From the NCBI RefSeq assembly GCF_004799645.1, contig NZ_CP031305.1, positions 2,480,001-2,544,000 on the forward strand: a stretch of 64,000 nt of DNA. The letters run 5' to 3'. How positions within the stretch are numbered: the first letter of the stretch is position 1; each line of letters opens with the position of its first letter. A program made the position numbers and the translations under genes. The notes under the pieces are model-generated. The model had not been told where the DNA came from. It ran no database searches and saw nothing but the letters and a program-made list of their open reading frames with translations. This document shows, piece after piece, positions 1 through 8,558 of the stretch. The stretch comes from Natronorubrum bangense. GTDB lineage: Archaea; Halobacteriota; Halobacteria; Halobacteriales; Natrialbaceae.

Positions 1-53
1 GTCTGGCAGTATGAACCACGCTCGTTTTGCCGATCGGGCCAGTACGAATAGCT

Positions 54-656
54 ATGGCGAAACTCGATGGACGGCCCATCGGACGGCGGGGCCTCCTTGG
101 CACGCTTGTGGCAGGCACAGCAGCCGGTGTTGCGGGCTGTCTGAACGGGGACAGTGACGATGGCGATGACCATGTCGACGGCGAAACCGCTGCCATCTCC
201 TATGATCCAAACATTGACGAGCACCCGGGCGACGATCCGATCGAGTTCGAGTCGTCCCACAGCTGTGCCATCTGTAACATGGCGACGACCGACTACCCTC
301 GGTGGCAGAGCCAGCTCGCACACGAAGACGGGACAGGCGCTGTCTTCGATACACCGGGGTGTCTGTTTGCCTACCTCGTCGCAACCTCGTCTGACTCGTC
401 GGTCGCTGGGGCGTGGGCCACGGAACACGAGACGACCGAACTCGTCGACGCGACCGACACACACTTCGTCCTCGTCACTGACGCGGACGCGGCCGACGAC
501 CCCATGGAGATCAACCCGCGCGTGTTCGCTGACCACGACGACGCCGTCGCCTACCTCGAGGAGTGGGATGCAGAGGAACTCACCGAAGACGACATCGTCG
601 GCCTCGAGGACGTCGACCTCGAGATCGCGTCGATCTATCGCGGCAACCGGCTCTGA
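54..656 (+). CDS. NosL-like copper-binding lipoprotein
   Basis: 200-residue secreted lipoprotein. The N-terminus has a GRRG twin-arginine-like stretch, a hydrophobic segment and a lipobox ending in Cys29, so it is probably lipid-anchored outside the membrane. A CxxC-N-M motif (C71, C74, M76) follows His69, matching the copper-binding site of NosL, the accessory protein of nitrous-oxide reductase. The C-terminal half carries the usual NosL aspartate/phenylalanine pattern. An in-frame TTG at 27 would add nine residues; ATG 54 is preferred because it places the signal peptide normally. No other nos gene is visible, but the window begins just upstream. A stand-alone copper carrier is also possible. 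Confidence 0.85.
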   Translation: MAKLDGRPIGRRGLLGTLVAGTAAGVAGCLNGDSDDGDDHVDGETAAISYDPNIDEHPGDDPIEFESSHSCAICNMATTDYPRWQSQLAHEDGTGAVFDTPGCLFAYLVATSSDSSVAGAWATEHETTELVDATDTHFVLVTDADAADDPMEINPRVFADHDDAVAYLEEWDAEELTEDDIVGLEDVDLEIASIYRGNRL

Positions 657-742
657 GGCGGGCCGTCGGGTGGTTGTTGCTGAACTCGTCTCACAGAGGC
701 CTTTCGCAAGGGGTTTGAGTCGCTCCATCGTGTGCTGGTGAC

Positions 743-1645
743 GTGTACGCGTCCGATCTCGAGGTAACGCCGGCTGTCGCCCTTGCCGGTGCGGTGTTTG
801 CGGCGAGTACCAGCGCGATCTTGGTTCGCTGGAGTACTGCCCCGAGTTCGGTCGCGGCCTTCTACCGAGTGCTGTTTACGACGGCGATCGTCGCTCCTGT
901 CGCGTTGCTATGGTATCGTGAGGAGTTTGCCCGCCTCTCGCGGCGTGATCTCGGCCTTGCTGTCGTGGCCGGTGTCGCGCTGGCGATTCATTTTGCCACG
1001 TGGTTCGAAAGCCTCAATCATACGAGCGTCGCGGCGAGTGTGACCATCGTCCAGTCCCAACCCATCTTTGTCGCACTCGGAGCCGGGCTCGTCCTCGGCG
1101 AACGGATCAGCCGCGAGACCGTGGTGGGGATTACCGTCGCGATCGGCGGCGCAGCCGCGATGTCGCTCGGTGATGCCGGTCAGGCACCCATCTCCGATGC
1201 AACCCTGTACGGCAACTCGCTGGCCCTGCTCGGCGCGATCACCGTCGCGGGCTACGTGCTTGCTGGCCGGTCGATTCGCCAGCGTGTCTCGCTGTTTCCC
1301 TACGTGACCGTCGTCTACACCGCCTGTGCGCTGACGCTGTTCGTCCTCGTCGGCACGCAGGGCCACGCGTACGTCGCCTACCCGGCTCGTGAGTGGCTGC
1401 TCTTTCTCGGAATGGCAATCGGCCCCGGCGTTTTCGGCCACACCGTCATCAACTGGGTGTTGAAACACCTCGAGTCGGTCGTGGTCAGCGTCGCCTGGCT
1501 GGGCGAACCCGTTGGCGCGACGCTACTCGCGCTCGTCTTGCTCGAGGAGGTACCAGACACAGTGACGGTGGTCGGCGGAGTGGTCGTCCTCACGGGCATC
1601 TACGTAACGACGATCGAGCGAGAACGACGCAGGCCGATAGACTGA
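743..1645 (+). CDS. EamA/DMT-family permease
   Basis: 300-residue integral membrane protein with about ten hydrophobic helices arranged as two EamA repeats (roughly 10-140 and 155-290), typical of drug/metabolite transporters. Conserved family features include the WxS segment after helix 1, the FYR segment and an LGE motif near the end of each repeat (VLGERIS and WLGEPVG). Starts at GTG. Substrate cannot be read from sequence; members export metabolites or amino acids. The TGA stop coincides with the first bases of a palindromic repeat. Confidence 0.9.
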   Translation: MYASDLEVTPAVALAGAVFAASTSAILVRWSTAPSSVAAFYRVLFTTAIVAPVALLWYREEFARLSRRDLGLAVVAGVALAIHFATWFESLNHTSVAASVTIVQSQPIFVALGAGLVLGERISRETVVGITVAIGGAAAMSLGDAGQAPISDATLYGNSLALLGAITVAGYVLAGRSIRQRVSLFPYVTVVYTACALTLFVLVGTQGHAYVAYPAREWLLFLGMAIGPGVFGHTVINWVLKHLESVVVSVAWLGEPVGATLLALVLLEEVPDTVTVVGGVVVLTGIYVTTIERERRRPID

Positions 1646-1727
1646 TACGGTCTGCTGTACCGATGTACCGCCGAACACCAGCGGCGGGTCGGTGATCGGC
1701 GGGACGTGACGACAGCAGTCCGTATGA
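1643..1727. repeat. Palindromic repeat, copy 1 (at the stop of the EamA gene)
   Basis: About 85 bp with inverted ends: ATACGGTCTGCTG at 1645-1657 against CAGCAGTCCGTAT at 1713-1725 (one mismatch). A perfect internal hairpin, CCGCCG-N8-CGGCGG, lies at 1668-1687. The same outer blocks (CTGCTGTACCGAT, TCGGTGATCG, CAGCAGT, GTATGA) recur at 18704-18775. In both places the element starts on the TGA stop codon of a plus-strand gene. Probably a dispersed extragenic palindrome, possibly a terminator or a miniature mobile element. Confidence 0.7.
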
Positions 1728-1751
1728 TCCGACGACTGGCGTCAGGAGCCG

Positions 1752-1967
1752 CTATCCCGAGCCCGTCGAGAGATGTGCTTTGCCGGCCGCAGTGATCGCG
1801 TACACGCCGCTCGAAACCTGGCGAACGTAGCCGTCCGCGTGCAGTTCGCGACACGCCGCTCGCACCGTCAGTGGATGAACTCCGAGCGCTGCCGCCAGCG
1901 ATGAGGTGTCGACTGGCCCACGCTCATCGAGGATGGACAGGAGCTTTTGGCTCGAGCAAGAGCACAT
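1752..1967 (-). CDS. Small winged-helix DNA-binding protein
   Basis: 71-residue protein that is essentially one winged helix-turn-helix: LLSIL, then a helix-turn-helix around SLAAALGVHPLTVRAACREL and a wing ending in YAITAAGKAHL, the pattern of MarR/PadR-like and haloarchaeal DUF-type regulators. Start chosen at ATG 1967 because a TTATCG TATA-like box lies about 25 bases upstream (minus strand), giving a leaderless transcript; the frame stays open much further upstream but that part is non-protein-like. The first residues, MCSCSS, are cysteine-rich, so metal or redox sensing is conceivable but unproven. Target unknown. Confidence 0.65.
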   Translation of the reverse strand: MCSCSSQKLLSILDERGPVDTSSLAAALGVHPLTVRAACRELHADGYVRQVSSGVYAITAAGKAHLSTGSG

Positions 1968-2026
1968 CGTGGGAGCAAAGAACACGATAACAGTTAGCGT
2001 AATGCTTTCGGTGGAGGCCCCTTCTG

Positions 2027-2160
2027 TTGACATCCTCCCCGTTCTGAAGGGCGAGGTTTTGGGCCTGTTCATCCCATAACTCCGAAATCGTGGTATCGTG
2101 TCCCTGCGATACGATACCGTACTGTCCGGTAGGGATCCGTTTTTTACCACGCAACATGTA
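2027..2160 (-). mobile_element. Remnant right end of an IS200/IS605-type element
   Basis: Read on the minus strand, the sequence contains a conserved motif, GGGGAGGATGTCAA, preceded by the hairpin CCTCGCCC...GGGGAGG (plus positions 2034-2056), the signature of the 3' end of haloarchaeal IS1341/TnpB-type elements. The minus-strand reading NLALQNGEDV just before it resembles the C-terminus of TnpB (OrfB). No transposase body remains, so this is a decayed fragment. The upstream limit near 2160 is approximate. Confidence 0.45.
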
Positions 2161-2204
2161 CAAACTGATATGAAAACCCGTGAACTGACACTGCACAAAC
2201 AGCT

Positions 2205-2221
2205 GTGTGGTATGTCCACAC
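2205..2221. promoter_or_regulatory. Inverted repeat upstream of the first redoxin gene
   Basis: GTGTGG-TATGT-CCACAC, a perfect 6-bp inverted repeat 31 bases before the ATG of the redoxin at 2253. It overlaps a second palindrome, TGTCCA-CAC-TGGACA, at 2213-2227. The same half-site (GTGTGG/CCACAC) recurs upstream of the paralogous redoxin at 3507-3526, suggesting a shared operator. Confidence 0.5.
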
Positions 2222-2252
2222 TGGACACATCACGACAGCCGTTCGATTGGCT

Positions 2253-2816
2253 ATGAGACGGCGTGAACTCCTCGCTGCGACAGCGGGTATATCGGTGCTG
2301 GCGGGCTGTCTCGACGATGGATCGGAGCCCGCTGACCAGCTGGACGACACCGACGAGAGCGACCCACCGTTCGAGATCCGGACCGTCGATGCGCCCGGAA
2401 GCGAGGCAGGGACAGTCCAGATCCCACAGGCGGGACGGGTCATGCTGCTCAACTTCACCCGAACGCGCTGTCCGACCAGCGAGGGGTTGCTGTCGGCTGT
2501 CGGTGACACAAGAGACGACCTCCGACGAGCCGACGTCGACGTCATCTCTGTCACCGACGGGAGCGCTGGCCCCCAACCGTCACCGGCGGAACTGGCCGAT
2601 TGGTGGCGCGAACACGACGGAAGTTGGACGATCGGAATCGACGAACGCGGGTTGCTCAACGACCACTACGAGATCCGTGGCTTTCCGGTCGTCATGGCTA
2701 TCGATGGCGCTGGCGAGGTTCACTGGCGCAACGACGGCCCGACGGCAGCAAACAACATGGTATCCGGTGTCCGGACGGCACTCGAGGCAGAGGAGGCAGA
2801 ACGGCTACCGCTGTGA
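2253..2816 (+). CDS. Thioredoxin-fold lipoprotein with CPTS active site
   Basis: 187-residue TlpA/redoxin-like protein. N-terminus MRRREL plus hydrophobic stretch and lipobox Cys19 predicts Tat-type export and lipid anchoring. The active-site position reads C73-P-T-S76 where a typical TlpA has CxxC, so the resolving cysteine is missing; the cis-proline region (GFPVVMAID) is intact. It aligns along its length with the protein at 3651, which keeps CGSC. The loss suggests a peroxiredoxin-like, SCO-like or non-catalytic role instead of dithiol exchange. Start chosen at the ATG opening the signal peptide; an upstream in-frame start at 2205 would bury it. The 3' end overlaps the convergent methyltransferase by 12 bases. 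Confidence 0.85.
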   Translation: MRRRELLAATAGISVLAGCLDDGSEPADQLDDTDESDPPFEIRTVDAPGSEAGTVQIPQAGRVMLLNFTRTRCPTSEGLLSAVGDTRDDLRRADVDVISVTDGSAGPQPSPAELADWWREHDGSWTIGIDERGLLNDHYEIRGFPVVMAIDGAGEVHWRNDGPTAANNMVSGVRTALEAEEAERLPL

Positions 2817-3440
2817 GGATGGCGACGGCTCACGCCCCGTGAGCTTCGGATACGACTGTGCGCCACCGCTCGAGTTCCGTGCTACGAGCGTCGCGACCGC
2901 GGCGGTTCCGCCGATAACTGGCCGTCGTCGCTCTTCGTAGGAGAGGATCGTCAGGTCGAGACACGCCCGAAGGAGGTCGTTCGATCGGTACCGATACCGA
3001 TCACTCGAGGGGCCGACCTCGAGGGGATCACTCGAGCGAAGATGGTGTTCGTAAACGAGCACACCGCCCGGTGTAAGCGCCTCCTTGAGCGCCGGCAGAT
3101 GCTCGAGTGCAGCGAAGAAACTCACCGTAATCACGTCATACTCGCCGACAGGCCAGTCGAACTCGTCCAGGTCCGCTCGCATCCAGTCCACCTCGACACC
3201 GCGCTCACCGGCACGGTGTCGTGCCTGCTCGAGGGCGACGTCTGAGATGTCGATCGCGTCGACGTCGTAGCCATGCTCGGCGAGAAAGAGTGCGTTTCGC
3301 CCGTTGCCAGTCGCAACGTCCAGCGCACGACCATCTGGCAGGGTCGAGAGCCGCCGCTCGAGTTCCGGGATCGGATCGTCGGGGAGTTCGAAGTCGACAC
3401 CACTGTACTTCTCGTTCCATCGGTCGCGATCGTCGGTCAT
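2805..3440 (-). CDS. Class I SAM-dependent methyltransferase
   Basis: About 211 residues with a Rossmann methyltransferase fold: motif I LDVATGNGRN, acidic motif II (VDAIDIS), motif III region (MRADLDEF) and FFAALEHLP. The overall pattern resembles TehB/UbiE-like enzymes, but the substrate is unknown. Start at ATG 3440 is preferred over GTG 3452; an AAATAGG TATA-like box lies about 27 bases upstream. It sits between two related redoxin genes and is divergent from the second, so tellurite or thiol detoxification would be a reasonable but untested guess. Confidence 0.85.
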   Translation of the reverse strand: MTDDRDRWNEKYSGVDFELPDDPIPELERRLSTLPDGRALDVATGNGRNALFLAEHGYDVDAIDISDVALEQARHRAGERGVEVDWMRADLDEFDWPVGEYDVITVSFFAALEHLPALKEALTPGGVLVYEHHLRSSDPLEVGPSSDRYRYRSNDLLRACLDLTILSYEERRRPVIGGTAAVATLVARNSSGGAQSYPKLTGREPSPSSQR

Positions 3441-3506
3441 AGCGGTATGCACGGGCGAGACCTATTTGATCGTTGGCACCTCGAGACACGCTCCCAACAT
3501 CGGACT

Positions 3507-3526
3507 GTGTGGTCCAGACACCACAC
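3507..3526. promoter_or_regulatory. Inverted repeat between methyltransferase and second redoxin
   Basis: GTGTGGT-CCAGAC-ACCACAC, a perfect 7-bp inverted repeat in the divergent intergenic region. It shares its half-site with the repeat at 2205-2221 that precedes the paralogous redoxin. It lies upstream of the AAATAGG box of the methyltransferase and 124 bases before the redoxin start. Confidence 0.5.
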
Positions 3527-3650
3527 TCGTTCGTCTGTTCCACAAATGAACCAGTGGACCCTTTGGCGTTGAGGACGTAGCTACGTGTATGCAACGTCTC
3601 TCGCCACACTCGCCTGAAACAGGCTGTCGATGGGCAGCGGTGGTGATCCG

Positions 3651-4301
3651 ATGAACCGGCGTGAACTCATCGCCGGGATCGGCAGCCTTGGCGTCCTCGG
3701 CGGTGCCGGTGCCGTCCTCTGGAACGGGCTCCCATCGTTCGGGGACAACAGCCCGGGGTCAGCCGACGACGAGAGCACTGGCGACCCACTCGAGGTCGAA
3801 ACGATCGATGCGCAGGGAAGTGAGGCGGGCTCGATCACCGTGCCGGACGACTCGGTCATGGCTATTATGTTCTTTTCGACCGGCTGTGGCAGCTGTCAGA
3901 CCCAGATGCAAGAACTCGGCCCGGCCCGTGAGGAGCTCGCCGACCAGTACGGTGATGCCGTCCGGGTCATGTCGGTCACCTACCAGACGCCCGAAACGAA
4001 ACCCGAAGACGAACTCCGCGAGTGGTGGACCACCCACGACGGGGACTGGCACATCGGCTACGACTCGGGACTTGCCACTTCGTACAACGTCGTTGGCTTT
4101 CCCGTGACGATCGTCGTCGATACGAACGGCGAAAAACAGTGGGAGGAAAACGGCGTCCAGAGCGCCGATCAGATCGTTGGGGCTGTCGAATCCGTCCTCG
4201 AAGCGGAGGCGGAAGCCGAAGCTGAGGCGGCTGACGAAGACCCGGACACCGACTCTGACGAGACGGGTGACGGGACTGCAGCCACGATTACGAGCGCGTA
4301 G
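3651..4301 (+). CDS. TlpA-like thioredoxin-fold exported protein
   Basis: 216 residues. N-terminal MNRREL plus a glycine-rich hydrophobic segment is a Tat/membrane-anchor signal with no clear lipobox. A redoxin domain spans about 50-180 with active site C79-G-S-C82, WW near the middle (REWWTTHDGDW) and cis-proline GFPVTIVVD. The C-terminus is a low-complexity Glu/Ala/Asp tail. Start 3651 is chosen because GGTGGTGATC, a near-perfect SD, lies just before it; ATG 3630 is the alternative. Likely an extracytoplasmic thiol-disulfide oxidoreductase. It is a paralogue of the protein at 2253. Confidence 0.88.
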   Translation: MNRRELIAGIGSLGVLGGAGAVLWNGLPSFGDNSPGSADDESTGDPLEVETIDAQGSEAGSITVPDDSVMAIMFFSTGCGSCQTQMQELGPAREELADQYGDAVRVMSVTYQTPETKPEDELREWWTTHDGDWHIGYDSGLATSYNVVGFPVTIVVDTNGEKQWEENGVQSADQIVGAVESVLEAEAEAEAEAADEDPDTDSDETGDGTAATITSA

Positions 4302-4324
4302 GAACGCCCTCGAACGGAGCCGAT

Positions 4325-6811
4325 TCAGGCGTTTGCCTGCCAGGTTCGGATTCGATCGGCGCTGACGCCTTCGACGTCGTCGGCGACGGCGTCGGGATCA
4401 GCCTCGCTCAGATCGTCGATACTTTCGATACCTGCGTTCGCGAGCTTTTCGACCGTCTTGGCACCGACCCCATCGAGTGCCTCGAGATCGGAGCCAGTCT
4501 CGCTCTCACGGGCCTGGAACTCCTGGTAGTTACAGATCGGACAGCCCAGCTCCCATGGTTCGTCGCCGCTGTGGATAACGAGCTCCGGAAGTCCGTGTTC
4601 TTCGCAGTGGTCGTCTGTAACCTCGATATCGCCACGTCGGGGCAGCGGTAGCGAGTACTCACAGTCGGGATACCGTGTACAGCCGACGAGACGCGAGCCG
4701 CTCTGGAGAGTCTTGATGGCGAGTTCCCCACCGTGCTCGTCACCACAGTCGGGACAGTCGCCCAGAATCGGCCCTTCGCCAGCATCTTCGGCCTTACAGA
4801 GCGGACAGCCGTGGACGAACGTCTGGCGACCGGCAAGCATCTTGATCTCGTTCAGACCATGCTCCTCACACTCGCGCTCCATGATCAGTGGCTTGCCAGT
4901 CGACGGCAGCGGCAGCGTGTACTCACAGTCTGGGTAGCCATCACAGCCGATGAAATGCGAGCCGTGGCGGCTCCGCCGGACGAGCAGGTCCTCGCCACAC
5001 TCCGGGCAGGGGCCCAGTCGCTTGTCGTCTTTGAGCGACTTGCGAAGATGGTCGCCGATATCTTCTCGTGACTCCGCGAGATTCGCGAAGATCTCTTCTA
5101 ACATCTCACGAGACTCGTCGGTGACGTCGTCCAGCGTCGCTTCGCCCTGTGCGATGGCATCCATATCCCGCTCGAGTTGGGCGGTCATCCCCTCGCTGAC
5201 GACCCGGTCGGCGTACTCCTCTGCGGCCTCGACGACGGCCATCGCGAGCCGAGTCGGCCGTGGTGGATCGCTTTCGACGTAGCCTCTGTCGTACAGTTTT
5301 TCGAGGATATCGTGGCGTGTGGACTTCGTTCCCACGCCGAGATCTTCCATCGTCTCGATGAGCCGCGACTGGCCGTATCTGCGGGGTGGCTGGGTCTCTT
5401 TCTCCTCGAGTTCGACACCGGAAAGCGACAGCTCCTCGCCCTCGTCGACGTCGGGCACGAAGTTTTCGGTCGTACTGAAGTAGGGATAGACCTCGTGATA
5501 GCCCGGTTCGACGAGGCGCTTGCCGTTTGCCTTGAGTCGGTAGTCGTCGACCTCGGCGACGACTTTGAGGTGTTCCCAGACGGCTGCGTCGGCGACCGTC
5601 GCGAAAAAGCGCCGGACGACGAGTTCAAAGATCTCCCACTCGTCGTCGCTGACGTCGCCTCGAGTTGGAATCTCGCCGGTCGGATGGATCGGCGGGTGGT
5701 CGGTCGTCTCCTCGTCGCCCTCGGTGGGGACGATCTCGTCGGCCTCGAGCAGCGACTCGGCCGACTCGCCAAGCGTCGAGTGGCCGACGAAGTCATCAAG
5801 CAACTCCTCGGGCTCGAGGTCGTCGGGGTAGACGGTGTTGTCTGTTCGGGGATAGGTAACATACCCTGCCGTGTAGAGCTCCTCGGCGATCGACATCGCC
5901 CGTTTTGCTGTGTAGCCGATCGAACTCGCCGCGCGGATGAACTGGGTCGTGTTGAACGGCGTCGGTGGCGTGTCGGTTCGGGTTCGGCGGGTAACGTCGA
6001 CGACCGTCGCGCTGTCGTGACTCGAGAGCGTGTCGTAGACTTCATCGGCGACGGCTTCCTCCCAGACGCGTTCCGCTTCGTTGTCGTCCTCGTCGCGATA
6101 GAAATACTGGGCTTCGAAGGCGTCGGTGTCGTCGTCTTTCTCGAGGTCGGCAAACAGCTCCCAGTAGGATTCGGGATCGAACGCTTCGATCTCGCGTTCG
6201 CGGTCGACGATCAGCTTGAGCGTCGGCGACTGAACCCGGCCGACCGAGATGAAGTCGTTGCCGAGCTGGCCGGCAGACAGCGAGAGAAAGCGGGTGAGCG
6301 ACGCGCCCCAAATGAGGTCGATAATCTGACGAGCCTCGCCCGCGGCTGCCAGATCGAAGTCGAGTTCGTCCGGTTCATCGAATGCGCTTTGAACCTCGTT
6401 TTCCGTAATCGAGGAGAACCGAACGCGCTGGATCGGGACGTCCTCGTTGACGTCGCGGACGATTTCGTAGGCCTCCTTGCCGATGAGTTCACCCTCGCGG
6501 TCGTAGTCCGTCGCGATCGTGACCCGTGTGGCCTTTCGCGAGAGAATCCGCAGCGTCGCGACGATGTTCTCTTTCGTCGCCGTCTTCTCGACGTCCGCGT
6601 CGATGAGTTCGGCGGGTTCGACGTCTCGCCAGTCGGAGTACTCCGACGGGAAGTCGACGCCGACGACGTGGCCCGACAGCCCCACACAGCGCTTGCCACC
6701 CCACTCGTAGACGTTGACGCCGTTCTCACGGCTCGAGTCGTACGTGCCGCCGCTCAAAATGTCGGCGATCCGCCGTGCGGCGTTGTCTTTCTCCGTAATG
6801 ATCAGTTCCAC
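4325..6811 (-). CDS. topA: DNA topoisomerase I (type IA)
   Basis: 828 residues. Toprim domain with TDYDREGE at 101-108; catalytic tyrosine Y320 in TYPRTDN; strand-passage core to about 560. The C-terminal region has four cysteine-rich segments: two full C4 topoisomerase zinc fingers (CPECGE...CDGYPDC and CPDCGD...CTRYPDC) alternating with two shorter EEHGL...CPxC segments. A helix-hairpin-helix tail (LDGVGAKTVEKLANAG) follows. Relaxes negative supercoils through a 5'-phosphotyrosyl intermediate. GTG start supported by a GGAGGTGA SD seven bases upstream. A 569-codon open frame on the opposite strand is a GC-bias shadow. Confidence 0.97.
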   Translation of the reverse strand: MELIITEKDNAARRIADILSGGTYDSSRENGVNVYEWGGKRCVGLSGHVVGVDFPSEYSDWRDVEPAELIDADVEKTATKENIVATLRILSRKATRVTIATDYDREGELIGKEAYEIVRDVNEDVPIQRVRFSSITENEVQSAFDEPDELDFDLAAAGEARQIIDLIWGASLTRFLSLSAGQLGNDFISVGRVQSPTLKLIVDREREIEAFDPESYWELFADLEKDDDTDAFEAQYFYRDEDDNEAERVWEEAVADEVYDTLSSHDSATVVDVTRRTRTDTPPTPFNTTQFIRAASSIGYTAKRAMSIAEELYTAGYVTYPRTDNTVYPDDLEPEELLDDFVGHSTLGESAESLLEADEIVPTEGDEETTDHPPIHPTGEIPTRGDVSDDEWEIFELVVRRFFATVADAAVWEHLKVVAEVDDYRLKANGKRLVEPGYHEVYPYFSTTENFVPDVDEGEELSLSGVELEEKETQPPRRYGQSRLIETMEDLGVGTKSTRHDILEKLYDRGYVESDPPRPTRLAMAVVEAAEEYADRVVSEGMTAQLERDMDAIAQGEATLDDVTDESREMLEEIFANLAESREDIGDHLRKSLKDDKRLGPCPECGEDLLVRRSRHGSHFIGCDGYPDCEYTLPLPSTGKPLIMERECEEHGLNEIKMLAGRQTFVHGCPLCKAEDAGEGPILGDCPDCGDEHGGELAIKTLQSGSRLVGCTRYPDCEYSLPLPRRGDIEVTDDHCEEHGLPELVIHSGDEPWELGCPICNYQEFQARESETGSDLEALDGVGAKTVEKLANAGIESIDDLSEADPDAVADDVEGVSADRIRTWQANA

Positions 6812-7058
6812 GGCGGCTCACCTCCGGTATCGGTCGGTCCCCCCGGCTGTGGGCGAGTAGTCTGCATCGTCGGCGGCTACGGCTGAAGTTCTGATAACGC
6901 TTTCGCCAAAACCCGCCGACAGCGCGGGTATGCGCGTACTCGAGCGGTCGCGCGTGTGCGAGATGATGTGGCTGGCTGTGAGAGTGGCAGTGCCGGCAAC
7001 GGACCCGGGGAGCCAAGCGCTTTTCACGGAACCGGGACTCACTCGTAGCAGACACAAC

Positions 7059-8558
7059 GTGGGAGAGACGGAGACAGACCGCAAGCGCGTCGATATGACT
7101 ACGGGGGCGATCCCCCCGAAACTACTGGCGCTGGCCTGGCCGTTGGTTCTGGGCAACCTCCTCCAGACGTTCTACAACCTCGCCGATATGTTCTGGGTCG
7201 GTCGCGTGAGCAGCGAGGCCGTCGCTGCCGTCTCCCTGATGTTTCCGCTCTCGTGGCTGTTCGTCTCGACGGCGATCGGTATCACCGCCGCGACGATCGC
7301 CTTAGTCTCCCAGTACGTCGGCTCCGATGATGACCGACTTGCCGACAAAGTCGTCGGCCAGACAATCTTGCTTACGCTTGCCGTCTCGACGGTTCTTGCG
7401 GCGCTCGGACTCGCCTTTCGGCGGCCGCTGCTCACCCTCATCGGTGCGCGCGATCAGGTGTTCGTCGAGGCGCTTGCCTACATCGAGGTGATCTTCCTCG
7501 CGCTGCCGCTTACCTTCTTGTTCTTTGCGTTCCGCTCGTCGCTGCAAGGCGCTGGCGACACGAAAACGGCGATGTGGCTCGTGGTCGTCTCAGCGGGTAT
7601 CAACGTCGTTCTCGATCCTTTTTTCATCCTCGGCTGGGGGCCGTTCCCCGAGATGGGGACCCGCGGTGCCGCCGTCGCGACGTTCATTGCTCGTGGCGTC
7701 GCCACCGTTGCCGGCGTCTACATCCTGCTCGACGGCCGGTTCGGTGTTCGGCTGCGCCTCGAGGATCTCACCCCCGATACGACTATTCTCCGACGGCTGG
7801 TCGACATCGGTACACCCTCGACGATCGACGGCTGGGCGCGCAGTTTCGCATCGGTTGCGATGGCCGGCTTCGTTGCCCGGTTCGGCGCAGCACCCACAGC
7901 GGCGTACGGGATCGGTGTGCGGCTGATGTCGGTCACGTGGGCCGTCTCGGGTGCCGTCGGAAACGCGACGGCGACCGGCGTTGGCCAAAACCTCGGCGCG
8001 AAGACACCTGACCGTGCCGCTGCTGTCACGCGAACGGCGACCGCGGGGACGATGGTCCTGATCGGTGCCGTCGTCGTCGTACTTCTTGCGTTCCCCGCAC
8101 AGGCAATACGAATCTTCGTCGACGATCCCGATGTGATCGCCGAAGGCGTCGTCTTCTTGCGAATTATGGCTCCTTTCTGGGCGCTGTTTGCCGGCGTGAT
8201 GGTCATTCAGGGGGCGTTCCGCGGCGCTGGCAACACGAAAGAGGCGATGGTCCTCTCGTTTCTCTCGCGGTGGGTCTTCCGGGTTCCCGTGGCGCTCGTG
8301 CTCGCCTTCGCCTGGAGCGTGACGATACCCGTTCTCGGCCTCGAGATCGCCGCTCTCGACTGGGGAGTCAACGGGATCTGGTGGGCCTACGCGTTCGGAA
8401 TGGCTGTCTCCTTCGTCGTCGCCGTCGGCTGGTTCCGGCTGGGGACGTGGACCGAGAGCGTCATCGACGACGACACTGAGTCGGACGCGAGTGCACCATC
8501 CCGCCCTCGAGGCGAGCAGGCGGCGGACGACGGCGACGTGGAATCGATCGATGACTGA
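7059..8558 (+). CDS. MATE-family multidrug/cation antiporter
   Basis: About 499 residues, twelve hydrophobic helices in two six-helix halves, beginning LTxG-like TTGAIPPKLLALAWPLVLGNLLQTFYNLADMFWVG, the usual MATE helix 1 with the N-terminal Asn-Asp pair. Exports organic cations or drugs using Na+ or H+. The start is uncertain: GTG 7059 and ATG 7095 both precede helix 1 sensibly, while ATG 6930 would add an unlikely 43-residue basic leader. Divergent from topA. Its stop directly abuts the stop of the convergent flippase gene. Confidence 0.92.
   Translation: MGETETDRKRVDMTTGAIPPKLLALAWPLVLGNLLQTFYNLADMFWVGRVSSEAVAAVSLMFPLSWLFVSTAIGITAATIALVSQYVGSDDDRLADKVVGQTILLTLAVSTVLAALGLAFRRPLLTLIGARDQVFVEALAYIEVIFLALPLTFLFFAFRSSLQGAGDTKTAMWLVVVSAGINVVLDPFFILGWGPFPEMGTRGAAVATFIARGVATVAGVYILLDGRFGVRLRLEDLTPDTTILRRLVDIGTPSTIDGWARSFASVAMAGFVARFGAAPTAAYGIGVRLMSVTWAVSGAVGNATATGVGQNLGAKTPDRAAAVTRTATAGTMVLIGAVVVVLLAFPAQAIRIFVDDPDVIAEGVVFLRIMAPFWALFAGVMVIQGAFRGAGNTKEAMVLSFLSRWVFRVPVALVLAFAWSVTIPVLGLEIAALDWGVNGIWWAYAFGMAVSFVVAVGWFRLGTWTESVIDDDTESDASAPSRPRGEQAADDGDVESIDD

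Noticed and set aside
5177..6886. 569-codon open frame on the plus strand over topA
   Set aside because: It is fully antisense to the well-supported topoisomerase gene, lacks recognisable domains, and arises from GC-rich third positions.
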